Positions 1 to 8,451 of a stretch of 64,000 nt of DNA are shown one piece after another. The notes under the pieces were generated by a model, which saw only the letters and a program-made list of their open reading frames with translations, did no database searches and was not told where the DNA came from. The stretch covers positions 1 through 64,000 of the forward strand of contig NZ_JARXVM010000016.1 in assembly GCF_029892285.1 (NCBI RefSeq), written 5' to 3'. A program made the position numbers and the translations under genes. The DNA is from Rhizobium sp. SG_E_25_P2. Lineage in GTDB: Bacteria; Pseudomonadota; Alphaproteobacteria; Rhizobiales; Rhizobiaceae. How positions within the stretch are numbered: position 1 is the stretch's first letter; every line of letters starts with the position of its first letter.

Positions 1-95
1 ATCGCAGCCGTCAGCGACGTCTTGCCGTGGTCGACGTGACCGATCGTGCCAATGTTCACGTGCGGCTTATTCCGCTCAAACTTACCTTTTGCCAT
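1..95 (-). CDS. tuf: Elongation factor Tu, N-terminal fragment (cut by window edge)
   Basis: Only the first 31 or so codons are inside the window. The reverse strand begins [20 protein letters not shown] and continues with [11 protein letters not shown], which is the EF-Tu N-terminus including the P-loop GHVDHGKT that binds GTP. EF-Tu delivers aminoacyl-tRNA to the ribosome. A GAGGAAG ribosome binding site precedes the ATG. The gene lies downstream of tRNA-Tyr and tRNA-Gly on the same strand, so the three are probably co-transcribed from the promoter near position 600, as in the classical tRNA-tufB operon of E. coli. Confidence 0.97.
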   Translation of the reverse strand, partial: MAKGKFERNKPHVNIGTIGHVDHGKTSLTAA

Positions 96-334
96 TCTTG
101 CTTCCTCGAGATCAAAGGACGGGCCTGCCAGCGCATGGGTCCACGCCGGATTGCGCAGCCGTGTAGAGGTTTCGACGCGCAAGCGCAAGCAAAATCGTTG
201 AGAAAGGATGAAGGCCGGCAAACGGTGATTCGGGTCGTATCCACACGCAATCAAGATCGCGACCCGGACCAAAAAAATCCACACGCCGCCAATGCGTTAA
301 ATAACGAATTTAAACTTGTTCGTTAAACATGCTT

Positions 335-408
335 TGGAGCGGGTAGCGGGAATCGAACCCGCGTATTCAGCTTGGAAGGCTGCTGCTCTACCATTGAGCT
401 ATACCCGC
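335..408 (-). tRNA. tRNA-Gly (anticodon TCC)
   Basis: The reverse strand folds as a standard cloverleaf. The acceptor arm GCGGGTA pairs with TACCCGC, the D-loop region reads AGCTCAATGGTAGAGC, the anticodon loop is CTTCCAA and the T arm contains GGTTCGATTCC. The CCA end is encoded. It lies between tRNA-Tyr and tuf on the same strand. Confidence 0.97.
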
Positions 409-427
409 CTCGCGATCCGATGACGAA

Positions 428-512
428 TGGTGGAGAGAGTTGGATTTGAACCAACGTAGGCTGAGCCAACGGATTTACAGTCCGTCCCCTTTAACCACTC
501 GGGCATCTCTCC
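428..512 (-). tRNA. tRNA-Tyr (anticodon GTA)
   Basis: An 85-base class II tRNA with a long variable arm. The acceptor arm GGAGAGA pairs with TCTCTCC, the anticodon loop is CTGTAAA with GTA, the T arm carries GGTTCAAATCC and CCA is encoded. It is the first gene of the probable tRNA-Tyr, tRNA-Gly, tuf operon. Confidence 0.97.
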
Positions 513-581
513 AGTTTTTCGTCTTCCGGATCAAGCGACCAAGCATTCTCGAAAGCAGTTGTTCGCTGCGTTCGTGGGGGG

Positions 582-610
582 TATATGACCGCCCAACCGA
601 AAACTGTCAA
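582..610 (-). promoter_or_regulatory. Probable sigma-70 promoter of the tRNA-Tyr/tRNA-Gly/tuf operon
   Basis: On the reverse strand a perfect -35 TTGACA (605-610) is followed after 17 bases by CATATA (582-587). The next bases are a run of C, giving a very GC-rich discriminator of the kind found at stringently controlled stable-RNA promoters. It lies 70 bases upstream of tRNA-Tyr. The placement is seen directly. The regulation is inferred. Confidence 0.6.
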
Positions 611-688
611 CATGGCTTTCCAAATTTTTTGTCGGCAATTCACAAAACCGACATCGAACACGGCGCCCTTCAAAAAGACTGTGATTTC

Positions 689-1552
689 ATGAGCAAAGAC
701 ACCAAAACCCCGAAAGACACGCATTACGCAAACCTCCGGCGGGCTGTCCGTGACCAGAAGCGGGAACGGGGCGAACTGCCGCCCGCCCCGGCTTTCAAGC
801 GCAAGGGACCTGTGGATAAAAAGCCGGCGCTGCCCGGCGGCGACGTCGTCTGGCTCTATGGCATTCACACGGTGCGCGCAGCCCTCGACAATCCCGCCCG
901 CAAGATCCTCTCGCTCAAAGCCACAAAGAATGCGCTGGCCAAGCTGGAGATTGCTGACGCCGAAGCGCAGCCCTTCCCCGTCGAAATCGTCAGCCCGCAG
1001 GATATCGACAAATTGCTCGGCGAAGACGCCATTCACCAAGGCGTCCTGCTGGAAACCCGGCCTCTGCCGGTGCGCAAGCTCGATTCGCTGAAGGACAAGC
1101 CGCTGATTCTGGTGCTGGATCAGGTGACGGATCCGCACAATGTCGGCGCGATTCTGCGTTCCGCCGTCGCCTTCGACGCGGCCGCTGTGGTCACCACCGA
1201 GAGACATTCGCCGGCGGAATCGGGCGTGATGGCGAAATCCGCCTCCGGCGCGCTGGAACTCATTCCCTATATCCAGATCACCAATCTCGCCGATGCGCTG
1301 GAAGAACTGCATCGCCTGGGTTTCGAGACTATCGGTCTCGATTCGGAAGGCCCGCAGCCGCTCGAACAGACCTTTTCGAAGGACAAAGTGGCGCTGGTGC
1401 TGGGTGCGGAAGGCAAGGGCCTGCGTCAGAAGACCCGCAGCACCTGCACGTCGCTTGCCCGCCTCGACATGCCCGGCGCGATCAAGTCGCTGAACGTCTC
1501 GAACGCTGCGGCGATTTCGCTCTATGCGGCGCGGACGCATTTGTTGAAATAA
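689..1552 (+). CDS. rlmB: 23S rRNA (guanosine-2'-O-)-methyltransferase, TrmH/SpoU family (RlmB)
   Basis: A 287-residue SpoU-family RNA 2'-O-ribose methyltransferase. Members make 2'-O-methylguanosine in 23S rRNA with S-adenosylmethionine. After a basic N-terminal tail of about 50 residues, the substrate-binding domain begins with WLYGIHTVRAAL. The knotted SPOUT domain shows all three motifs: DPHNVGAILRSA (about residue 150), LVLGAEGKGLR (about 235) and SLNVSNAAAISLY (about 268). The reading frame is open further upstream, but that part would run antisense through tRNA-Tyr, so I start at the ATG of MSKDTKTP. The Shine-Dalgarno is weak. It is divergent from the tRNA/tuf operon, an arrangement I recall from other Rhizobiales. 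Confidence 0.93.
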   Translation: MSKDTKTPKDTHYANLRRAVRDQKRERGELPPAPAFKRKGPVDKKPALPGGDVVWLYGIHTVRAALDNPARKILSLKATKNALAKLEIADAEAQPFPVEIVSPQDIDKLLGEDAIHQGVLLETRPLPVRKLDSLKDKPLILVLDQVTDPHNVGAILRSAVAFDAAAVVTTERHSPAESGVMAKSASGALELIPYIQITNLADALEELHRLGFETIGLDSEGPQPLEQTFSKDKVALVLGAEGKGLRQKTRSTCTSLARLDMPGAIKSLNVSNAAAISLYAARTHLLK

Positions 1553-1664
1553 CGATTTGATCGCGGATCGGAGGCGGCTTCGCGCTCGCCTCCGGCCCGA
1601 CATTGCCATGCGCCGATGCAGAAGGTGCGATCATGCAGCGCAACTTGCCGGGCAGACTTATTGG

Positions 1665-2381
1665 CTAATCATAGAACTCTGGAGAGTGACGCAGAGTCGA
1701 CCATTGCTGTGCGTCATGCCCATAGACCACAAAGGCGGCATTCTCGCTCAAAGCGATGTCGGAGATCTTCTGGGTGCTGCGCCTGATCGAAGCTTCGTCC
1801 TGCATATCCGTGACGAACAGGCGCCGCGTTTCAGCGTCGGCCATCGAACTGTGCATGACTGCGTCCGCAGCCAACAACACGGCGCCAGTTACGGGCAAAC
1901 GAACCAAAACAGACTGATGGCCCGGAACATGTCCGCTGGTTTCCAGCAGCTTTACGCCGGGAGCGAGGTCGAAATCGCCGTCGATCGGACGATAACGAAG
2001 CGATGGATGACCCCAAAAGGCCCGATTCGCAGCAAATCGGGGATGGCCGCTTTTGGCTAAGTCGTAATGCCGTCTTTGGATAATGAGTTCGGCGCTTTCA
2101 AACATATCGTGATTGCCGGAATGATCGTCGTCAAGGTGGGTGCAAACAAGGTAGTCGATGTCCGATGGATGAAGCCCTATCTCTGCCAGCCGTGACGCAA
2201 GAGCGTCTTCCGGTCTCATCTCTATCGTCAGGCCGATTGGATTTATAGGGCAATCAACAAAAGAACGCGGCCAGCCCGTATCGATCAAAATGTTCGCGCC
2301 ATCGTTTGTCTGAACAAGATAGCTAGGAACTGGTATCTCTCCAGGCTGCATCACGCCCAGATGGATCAGATAAAGACGCAT
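1665..2381 (-). CDS. Metallo-beta-lactamase-fold hydrolase, N-acyl homoserine lactonase family
   Basis: A 238-residue MBL-fold protein resembling the AttM/AiiA type lactonases that open the lactone ring of quorum-sensing signals. The metal motif near residue 88 reads THLDDDHSGNHDMF where most relatives have HxHxDH, so the second His is Asp. Further ligands are visible: His in TSGHVPGHQS (about 150), Asp in AADAVMHSS (about 173) and His in VVYGHDAQQW (about 222). A GGGAG ribosome binding site lies seven bases before the ATG. An in-frame TTG directly before it is less likely. The AraC-type gene upstream is on the same strand about 130 bases away and may control it. The real substrate is unknown. 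Confidence 0.75.
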   Translation of the reverse strand: MRLYLIHLGVMQPGEIPVPSYLVQTNDGANILIDTGWPRSFVDCPINPIGLTIEMRPEDALASRLAEIGLHPSDIDYLVCTHLDDDHSGNHDMFESAELIIQRRHYDLAKSGHPRFAANRAFWGHPSLRYRPIDGDFDLAPGVKLLETSGHVPGHQSVLVRLPVTGAVLLAADAVMHSSMADAETRRLFVTDMQDEASIRRSTQKISDIALSENAAFVVYGHDAQQWSTLRHSPEFYD

Positions 2382-2514
2382 CAACGACTCCCTGTTCTCT
2401 CGGGGCGCCGAAGATCCGATCCATATAGGCCATGGTCACCGCTGCCCGCGTTTCAACTCAGCGGACCATGCTTGAGCCGTCGCGCGCGGTATTGAACGAT
2501 TGGGACAATCGGCT

Positions 2515-3330
2515 TCAAAGATAGAAAGGAATGTTGGCGACCGTGGCGTCGACGCAGAAATATTCGGCCATGGGCGTGTGAGGTTCGCGCGCATAAGCCC
2601 CGGGCGTAAATCCCAGCCGTCGCCGCCAGTTTCGTATCTGGTGAGCCTGGTCGGCAAACCCTCGCACGGGATCGCCGCGGCCCGTTTGAACTCCTTTGAG
2701 ACTGAATTGCAGTCTTTCAAGATCGGCAATTTCTTTAGGTGAAACTCCAAGATGTCGGTGAAATAGACGGTTCAGTTGTCTTCGGCCAATCCCAGCAGAA
2801 TTAGCTGCCGAATCCACACTGCCGCCATTGTGCAGTCGGTCATGGGCGAGCGCAATTGTCTCGCTCTCGCGAATGTGTGATCCATTGCCTAGCCTTGAGA
2901 AAAGCCATTGATCCAATTGAGAGGCAATCTCCTCAGGCTTCAGTTCAACATCAACGCCGCCGATGAGACATTGCGTGTCCTTTTCTCCAATCACGGCGGC
3001 TAGATCGAGCAATGCGCCGGCGCTGTGCGGACCCGTGTGCGGAAACAGGCGGACGAAGCCGGCTATCGTCAGCATCACCATCACAAAATAGGTGTCTGCA
3101 CATGAGCGCCATGTGCGACACTTTGACTGCAAGCCGAGCAAGGACGTCTTGGGAACCAATTCGCCATTGTCGGCCGTGTTGGCGCGGCCAAGATTCACGG
3201 TCATCACAGCTGCAGGAACGGGGCTTGTGCGAATAAGTCGACCGACATGCTCTCCCGGCAGGTCTTCGACAAACCAGTAAGCCTGAACGAAGGGAGCAAG
3301 CCTGCTGGCGGCCGGAAGAGCAAGGAACAT
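2515..3330 (-). CDS. AraC-family transcriptional regulator (DUF6597-type N-terminal domain)
   Basis: A 271-residue protein. The N-terminal part (ASRLAPFVQAYWFVEDLP, then a beta-rich stretch) resembles the DUF6597 sensor domain found in a group of AraC-like regulators. The C-terminal 100 residues carry the two helix-turn-helix segments: SVDSAANSAGIGRRQLNRLFHRHLGV and a second helix around GFADQAHQIRNWRRRLGFTPGAYAR. The second segment is a variant of the usual DQxHFxRxFRRxxGxTP signature. It lies just upstream of the lactonase-like gene in the same orientation, so it is a plausible local regulator. The effector is unknown. Confidence 0.8.
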   Translation of the reverse strand: MFLALPAASRLAPFVQAYWFVEDLPGEHVGRLIRTSPVPAAVMTVNLGRANTADNGELVPKTSLLGLQSKCRTWRSCADTYFVMVMLTIAGFVRLFPHTGPHSAGALLDLAAVIGEKDTQCLIGGVDVELKPEEIASQLDQWLFSRLGNGSHIRESETIALAHDRLHNGGSVDSAANSAGIGRRQLNRLFHRHLGVSPKEIADLERLQFSLKGVQTGRGDPVRGFADQAHQIRNWRRRLGFTPGAYAREPHTPMAEYFCVDATVANIPFYL

Positions 3331-3437
3331 TTAAAATCTCCCCGGCAGGAATGCTGTGATTGTCCAATACCGCATTTCGCCCAAAATCGGCGATGCATTG
3401 ACCCCAAATTGCCGAAGGGCTCCCCGTTGCGCCGCTC

Positions 3438-4490
3438 TCAACTCGCCAGATGGCAGACCGTCGGCCCTGCCTGCGGCGTGATCGTCGCCGCCGCGCCGTC
3501 CCAGACCAGTTGGGCCTTATAGGTCACGACGCTCGGAACTTTATCGATCTCGGCGGCGCTTTCTGGGTTGGCCTGTTTTTCCTGGTCATATTCCGCCTTG
3601 CAATCGGGAATCGGCGCGATGTCGCCCAGGCCCGTGGCGCGCTTGACCTCGCCCATGCAGGTGGCGTCGCCCGTATAGAGCGAGCAGGAGGCGGAAAAGA
3701 CCCGATCGAAGATCAGGGTGATCTTGTCGCCGTCAACAGTCATTCCCTCGAAATCCTGGCCGGCGAAGGAATCCTCGAACAGCCGCTTCATCGTCGTCTG
3801 ATCATAGACCACGAAAGGCAGGCCGCCATTGACGCCGTCCGGCGCCTGGAAAAAGACGAATTTGCCCTTGGAGCCGAGGAAATAGCCGGCGGTCTCGTCT
3901 TTCACCAGCTTTTCGTCCTTGCCGGCGGCCTTCTTGCAGGCGGCGGTCTGCGGGGCGATCGACAGGCTTTCGGCCCCCTTTTCGCCGAGATCGACTTCTT
4001 TCACCATATAGCCTTGGAATCGGTAGCAATTGACCTGCGGCTGGATGTCCGGATTGGCCGAATCGGCCGGCAGCGGCTCTGTGTCGATGAACAGCGGCGC
4101 GTCGAATTTCGACGGCGGACCGTCGTCCTTGATGTCGCAGGCCACCGGCGCCGCCTTGCCCGTCGTGAATGTCAGCGACTCCTCGTCGCCGGCCAGCGTA
4201 TAGGCGCCATTGGTGAAGGAGAACCCTTCATCGGTTTCGGTTTCCGGCAGGCTGATTTTCTTGCCGTCCGGCAAGCTCAGGTCGACGCCGGCTTCGGTGA
4301 ACACGCCATGCAACTCTGTTCCGTCCTGGCAGGCGATGGTGACGATGTCGGCGACATCCATCGGCTGCTGCAGGTCGTCACTGGCGGGTTGCTCCTGGGC
4401 GCCTGCCGGCGCCGCAGCCAATATCAGGCTGGCGGCCAGCATAGCGCCGCCCTTTCGTCCGATTGTCCCGAAACGATGCAGAAACCTCAT
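3438..4490 (-). CDS. Secreted Cys-rich protein of unknown function
   Basis: A 350-residue protein I do not recognise. It starts with a basic n-region (MRFLHRFGTIGRKGG) and a hydrophobic segment AMLAASLILAAAPAGAQ with a clear AxA signal-peptidase site, so it should be periplasmic or secreted. The mature part is acidic and rich in Asp, Gly and Thr. It contains eight cysteines spread along the chain (in IACQ, VACD, NCYR, AACK, ASCS, ATCM, PDCK and TVCH contexts), consistent with disulfide bonds in an oxidising compartment. No catalytic motif is visible. An AGAGGATGAG ribosome binding site supports the start. It is divergent from the esterase-like gene at 4585. Confidence 0.75.
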   Translation of the reverse strand: MRFLHRFGTIGRKGGAMLAASLILAAAPAGAQEQPASDDLQQPMDVADIVTIACQDGTELHGVFTEAGVDLSLPDGKKISLPETETDEGFSFTNGAYTLAGDEESLTFTTGKAAPVACDIKDDGPPSKFDAPLFIDTEPLPADSANPDIQPQVNCYRFQGYMVKEVDLGEKGAESLSIAPQTAACKKAAGKDEKLVKDETAGYFLGSKGKFVFFQAPDGVNGGLPFVVYDQTTMKRLFEDSFAGQDFEGMTVDGDKITLIFDRVFSASCSLYTGDATCMGEVKRATGLGDIAPIPDCKAEYDQEKQANPESAAEIDKVPSVVTYKAQLVWDGAAATITPQAGPTVCHLAS

Positions 4491-4584
4491 GTCTCATCCT
4501 CTCCCGAAACCCGATCGCAACCAGTTTCATAGGTCGCGGTTGCGGCGGGCGCGCATCTTCCCTCTACTGCTGATGGGATAGCGC

Positions 4585-5535
4585 ATGACGCGCAGGTTGA
4601 ACACGGATTATTCGATGATGAACCCACTCCGCTCCGCACGCATTTTCGGCGCTGTGGCCTTTTTGTTGGCCGCGCCGTTCAACTCCTCGGCCCGCGCCGC
4701 GTCCACCAATCCGCTTCTCGATTTCCAGTCCGATTCGCTGACGCAGAGTTTCCGCGACAGCTATCAGGATGTTTCCGCCGCTACGGTGAATGTCGACGTG
4801 CCCTATGGCCTCGACGAAGACCAGAAATATGACGTCTATCTGCCCGACAGCAGGTCTTCGGCCCCGGTGATCGTCATGGTGCATGGCGGCGACTGGACGA
4901 GCGGCGACAAGCAGGACGCCGCCGTGGCCGTTTCCAAGGCCGGCTACTGGGTGGCCAAGGGCTATGTCTTCGTGTCGATCAATTATCGCCTGCTGCCGAA
5001 GAAGGATCCGCTGATCCAGGCCGCAGACGTGGCGCTCGCCATCGCCTCCGTGCAGAAAAACGCCGCCAATTGGTCGGCCGATTCTTCGAAAATCGTTCTG
5101 ATGGGCGCAGGCGCCGGCGGCCATTTGACCGCTCTGCTGTCGTCCAACCCATCGCTCGCCGCCGATCAGGGCGCCAAGCCCTGGACTGCAGCCGTGGTGC
5201 TGGAAACGCCGGCGCTCGACATTCCCGAGATCATGCAATCCAGCCATGCGGCGATTTATGACACCGCCTTCGGCTCGAACCTCGAATACTGGGAGGATTC
5301 GTCGCCGACAGACCTTCTCGATTCGAGCGGCCTGCCGATGCTGGTTGTCTGCTCCACCGAAAGCGCCAGTGATTCCTGCGGCAAAGCGAACGCCTTCGCC
5401 GCGACCGCAGACAATAAGGGTATTTCGGTAACAGTATCGCCGCAGGCCCTGTCGTCTGGCGACGTCAACGCCCAACTCGGCGTCGCGAACACTTATAGCG
5501 ACAAGGTCGACGACTTCATAAATTCGGTGCTGTGA
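4585..5535 (+). CDS. Secreted esterase-like alpha/beta-hydrolase lacking catalytic Ser and His (probable pseudoenzyme)
   Basis: A 316-residue protein of the BD-FAE/kynurenine-formamidase-like alpha/beta-hydrolase family with an N-terminal signal peptide (MMNPLRSARIFGAVAFLLAAP, cleavage near ARAAS). The oxyanion element HGGDWTSGDK (about residue 96) and INYRLLP are conserved. The nucleophile elbow, usually GHSAGG, reads GAGAGG (5104-5121), so the catalytic Ser is Gly. The C-terminal element usually written LSHGExNxxLG reads LSSGDVNAQLG, so the catalytic His is Ser. The frame is intact, so it looks like a maintained non-catalytic protein, perhaps a binding protein. An alternative start at 4615 or 4618 gives a more typical signal peptide. 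Confidence 0.8.
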   Translation: MTRRLNTDYSMMNPLRSARIFGAVAFLLAAPFNSSARAASTNPLLDFQSDSLTQSFRDSYQDVSAATVNVDVPYGLDEDQKYDVYLPDSRSSAPVIVMVHGGDWTSGDKQDAAVAVSKAGYWVAKGYVFVSINYRLLPKKDPLIQAADVALAIASVQKNAANWSADSSKIVLMGAGAGGHLTALLSSNPSLAADQGAKPWTAAVVLETPALDIPEIMQSSHAAIYDTAFGSNLEYWEDSSPTDLLDSSGLPMLVVCSTESASDSCGKANAFAATADNKGISVTVSPQALSSGDVNAQLGVANTYSDKVDDFINSVL

Positions 5536-5569
5536 TGGCTCAAGCGTGGATCGCACAGCGATTTTCCGC

Positions 5570-5597
5570 TTTACACAAAGCCTGAATCTGTTATTTC
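5570..5597 (+). promoter_or_regulatory. Candidate promoter of tRNA-Thr
   Basis: TTTACA (5570-5575) and TATTTC (5592-5597) are separated by 16 bases and end 10 bases before the mature tRNA. Match to the consensus is moderate. Confidence 0.4.
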
Positions 5598-5607
5598 GAG
5601 CACAGAT

Positions 5608-5683
<76 letters not shown>

Positions 5684-5700
5684 TAAATTTCAACAGCTTA

Positions 5701-5743
5701 GGGCGGGTTTCCGGAGAATCGGAGCCCGCCCGTTGTTGTTTTT
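5701..5743 (+). terminator. Terminator after tRNA-Thr
   Basis: GGGCGGG (5701-5707) pairs with CCCGCCC (5726-5732), with an inner CCG/CGG pair. A T-rich stretch ending in TTTTT follows. Confidence 0.6.
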
Positions 5744-5900
5744 GGGCGCTGCAGCAGCCCAGATCGCACCGCTCCCATGCTTTGGCGCGCCAGACCGAGG
5801 TCGATTCGCTTGAGCAAGCGGAGCGCTGCGAATTTTCCGAATTTTTCTCGGAACCACCGTCCTCGCTCCGCGTTGATCCGGCGAACAGACGAGGTGGATC

Positions 5901-6236
5901 ATGAAAGACGATACTCTATCAAATGGCCGGCAGGCGCTTGAACAGCAGCTTGCCACGCTCCGCGAACAGATTGCCGATATTTCCGAAGCGCTGTCGGGGA
6001 TGACGTATGAGGCGGCTGACGCGGCTCGGCCGCGGCTGCGTTCTGCATCGAAGCAGGCGCGCCACGCGGCTCACGCATTGCGTCTCCAGGGCGAGGAAGC
6101 AATGGAAACCGTGCGCGCCCATCCGGGAACGGCGACGTCCATCGCTGTCACCGCCGGGCTGATCGGCGCGGCGCTCGGCTACCTTGCCGGCGCGGCGAGC
6201 GTATCAGAGCCTCAGCGTTCGAAATGGCGTTTCTAA
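5901..6236 (+). CDS. Small membrane-anchored protein, ElaB/DUF883-like
   Basis: A 111-residue protein. Residues 10-75 form a predicted long amphipathic helix (EQQLATLREQIADISEALSG and onward) with heptad-like spacing, followed by a C-terminal membrane segment AVTAGLIGAALGYLAGAA near residues 84-101. This layout is that of the ElaB/YqjD/DUF883 family, tail-anchored inner-membrane proteins, some of which bind ribosomes in stationary phase. The assignment rests on architecture more than on close sequence matches. A GAGGTGG ribosome binding site precedes the ATG. The next gene follows after 10 bases, so they form a two-gene unit. Confidence 0.65.
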   Translation: MKDDTLSNGRQALEQQLATLREQIADISEALSGMTYEAADAARPRLRSASKQARHAAHALRLQGEEAMETVRAHPGTATSIAVTAGLIGAALGYLAGAASVSEPQRSKWRF

Positions 6237-6246
6237 GGAGACGCGG

Positions 6247-6396
6247 ATGAGCCGGAACAATGCGCTTTACCTGATCATCGGCGCGCTCGTCGTCGCGGTG
6301 ATCGGATTTTCCGTCTATGCCTATCGCGAGGAAAGCAAGCCCGAGGGCGTCGAGCTGAAGCTCAACGAAAACGGCGTGTCCGTGGAAAGCAATTGA
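6247..6396 (+). CDS. Small single-pass membrane protein, 49 residues, unknown function
   Basis: A 49-residue protein with one N-terminal membrane helix (NALYLIIGALVVAVIGFSVYAY) and an acidic soluble tail ending GVELKLNENGVSVESN. An AAGGAG ribosome binding site seven bases before the ATG supports this start over longer in-frame alternatives. It resembles small conserved proteins of Rhizobiales that I recall but cannot name. It probably forms an operon with the DUF883-like gene 10 bases upstream and ends at the terminator at 6402. Confidence 0.7.
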   Translation: MSRNNALYLIIGALVVAVIGFSVYAYREESKPEGVELKLNENGVSVESN

Positions 6397-6401
6397 TCTC
6401 G

Positions 6402-6428
6402 AAGGGCCGGCCTCGCGCCGGCCCTTTC
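6402..6428 (+). terminator. Rho-independent terminator
   Basis: AAGGGCCGGC and GCCGGCCCTTT flank a five-base loop CTCGC. The hairpin sits between the small membrane protein gene and the end of cobM, which run toward each other, so it may serve both. Confidence 0.75.
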
Positions 6429-6442
6429 GATTCTACGCTTCG

Positions 6443-7207
6443 TTAAAATCCGTCACGACCGCGGAAGCGGCGCTGATAATCGGGATCGTAGAGCGAACTC
6501 TCGCGAAAGTCTTCCGCCGCCAGGCCTGGACCGACGAAAATCAGCGCCGTGCGGTCGATCGGATCTTCCTGAACCAGGGCCTCGATGGTCGACAATGTTC
6601 CCCTGACGATTCGCTGGTCCGGCCAGCTGGCCTTGACGACAATGGCGACAGGGCAATCAGCGCCATAGAGCGGCATCAGTTCCACCACCACCTGCGGCAA
6701 AGCGTGAATGGCGAGGTGAATGGCAAGCGTGGCGCCGCTCTGGCCGAAGACCTCCAACCTCTCCTTGCCCGGCATTGACGAAGCGCGGCCTGACACCCGG
6801 GTCAGCACCAGGCTTTGCGCCACCGAGGGAATGGTCAGTTCACGGCCGAGCGCGGCGGCTGCGGCGGCGAAGGACGGCACGCCGGGCGTCAGCGTATAGG
6901 CGATCCCGTGGCGATCCAGCCGGCGCATCTGTTCGGCGACCGCGCTCCAGACCGAGAGATCGCCGGAATGCAGCCGCGCCACATCCTGTCCAGCGTCCTC
7001 GGCCTTGAGATATTCCGCTTCGATCTCGTCGAGCGACATCGGCGCCGTGTCGACGATACGCGCGCCCTCAGGGCAATAGGTTAGAAGCTCCGGCGACACG
7101 ATCGAGCCGGCATAGAGGCAGACGGGGCATTCGCCGATCAGGCGCGCGCCGCGCAGGGTGATGAGATCGGCTGCGCCGGGGCCGGCGCCGATGAAATGTA
7201 CCGTCAT
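6443..7207 (-). CDS. cobM: Precorrin-4 C11-methyltransferase
   Basis: A 254-residue class III SAM-dependent methyltransferase that methylates C-11 of precorrin-4 to give precorrin-5 in the aerobic cobalamin pathway. The N-terminal glycine-rich loop [21 protein letters not shown] and the motif [13 protein letters not shown] around residue 80 are typical, as is [20 protein letters not shown] near residue 105, which forms part of the SAM/substrate site. Its ATG overlaps the cobL stop by four bases (ATGA), so it is translationally coupled as the last gene of the cob operon. Confidence 0.95.
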   Translation of the reverse strand: MTVHFIGAGPGAADLITLRGARLIGECPVCLYAGSIVSPELLTYCPEGARIVDTAPMSLDEIEAEYLKAEDAGQDVARLHSGDLSVWSAVAEQMRRLDRHGIAYTLTPGVPSFAAAAAALGRELTIPSVAQSLVLTRVSGRASSMPGKERLEVFGQSGATLAIHLAIHALPQVVVELMPLYGADCPVAIVVKASWPDQRIVRGTLSTIEALVQEDPIDRTALIFVGPGLAAEDFRESSLYDPDYQRRFRGRDGF

Positions 7208-8451
7208 GTCTCGTCTTTCCAGTTATTCGGCTTCACCCAGCGCCATTGCGTGAGCGGCATCGCCGGTCTCCAGCCGGTCATCGCGCCCACGGGCGAGGCG
7301 CGCGACAGTTCGATCCGCGTCAGCGATCCGCCGCGTTTGGCGTGCTCCGCCAGAAGCACCGCATCCATTTCCAAGGTCACCGAATTGGCGACCAAGGTTC
7401 CGCCGGCTCTGAGCGCAGCGATCGCCGCATCCATCACGCCCGGCTCCGAGCCGCCGCCGCCGATGAAGATCGCATCCGGCGTGGGCAGGCCCGAAAGCGC
7501 CGCTGGGGCCTGTCCTTCCACCGTCACAAGTCCGGGAACGCCGAAAGCTTCGGCATTGCGGCGGATGCGGGCGGCGCGCTCCGAATGTCCTTCGATGGCG
7601 ATGGCCCGCATGGCCGGATGGCGCAGCATCCATTCGATGCCGATCGAGCCGGAGCCCGCGCCGATATCCCACAGCAATTCGCCCTTGAGCGGCGTCAGCG
7701 CCGACAATGTCAAAGCGCGCGCCTCGCGCTTGGTGATCTGCCCGTCATGCTCGAACAGCGAATCGTCGAGGCCGGGCGCGAGCGGCAACACGCGGGCGCC
7801 CTCGCCCGCCTCCACTTCGACGGCGCAGATATTCAGCGGGTTTACAGATGTGAGCGCATAGGAGTCGGCGCGCATCGCCGTCACCCGTTCGCGGTCGCCG
7901 CCCAATGCTTCGAGCACGAACAGGCGGGAGGCGCCGAAGCCGCTCTCGGTCAGAAGCGACGCCAGCTCCGCCGGTCCCTTCTCGTCCGAGGTCAAAGCGA
8001 GAATGCGCGCGCAGGGCTGCAGATGCGGACGGATGAGATCGATCGACCGCCCATGCAGCGACACCAGCGCCAGATCCTGCAGCGGCCAGCCGAGCCGGGA
8101 GGCCGCCAGGCTGAAGGCGCTGGGATGCGGGATGACCCGCATCTCGCGGGCGTCGATGCTGCGCGTGAGCGTCGCGCCCATGCCGAAAAAGAACGGATCG
8201 CCGGAGGCGAGCACGCAGACGCGGCGACCCCGCAGGCCCTTGATGTCCTGAACCGAGCGGTCGATGGGCGAGGCCCAGCGCCGGCCCTCGCCTGATATCA
8301 GCGATGCGGCGAGCTCCAGGTGGCGAGCGCCGCCATAGACGATTTCGGCCGCTGCTATCAGGCGCTTGGCCTCGTCGCCGAGCCCGGCTATACCGTCCTC
8401 GCCGAGGCCGATAATATCGAGCCAGGGCGTCGAAAGGATGTTTTCAGACAT
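7204..8451 (-). CDS. cobL: Precorrin-6Y C5,15-methyltransferase (decarboxylating)
   Basis: A 415-residue two-domain enzyme. The N-terminal half is a CbiE-type methyltransferase beginning [14 protein letters not shown]. The C-terminal half is a CbiT-type domain with the SAM motif [16 protein letters not shown] (about residue 245). It methylates C-5 and C-15 of precorrin-6Y and removes the acetate carboxyl on ring C, giving precorrin-8X. A strong GGAGG five bases before the ATG fixes the start at 8451, although the frame is open further upstream. That start overlaps the start of cobK on the other strand. cobM follows with a four-base overlap. Confidence 0.95.
   Translation of the reverse strand: MSENILSTPWLDIIGLGEDGIAGLGDEAKRLIAAAEIVYGGARHLELAASLISGEGRRWASPIDRSVQDIKGLRGRRVCVLASGDPFFFGMGATLTRSIDAREMRVIPHPSAFSLAASRLGWPLQDLALVSLHGRSIDLIRPHLQPCARILALTSDEKGPAELASLLTESGFGASRLFVLEALGGDRERVTAMRADSYALTSVNPLNICAVEVEAGEGARVLPLAPGLDDSLFEHDGQITKREARALTLSALTPLKGELLWDIGAGSGSIGIEWMLRHPAMRAIAIEGHSERAARIRRNAEAFGVPGLVTVEGQAPAALSGLPTPDAIFIGGGGSEPGVMDAAIAALRAGGTLVANSVTLEMDAVLLAEHAKRGGSLTRIELSRASPVGAMTGWRPAMPLTQWRWVKPNNWKDET

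Noticed and set aside
300-334. AT-rich dyad CGTTAAATAACG as a separate tuf promoter
   Set aside because: The -35 and -10 matches are poor, and the upstream tRNA promoter explains expression. It may simply be processing or spacer sequence.
491-1609. Long open frame antisense to rlmB
   Set aside because: Shadow of the rlmB codons. The rlmB frame carries all SpoU motifs.
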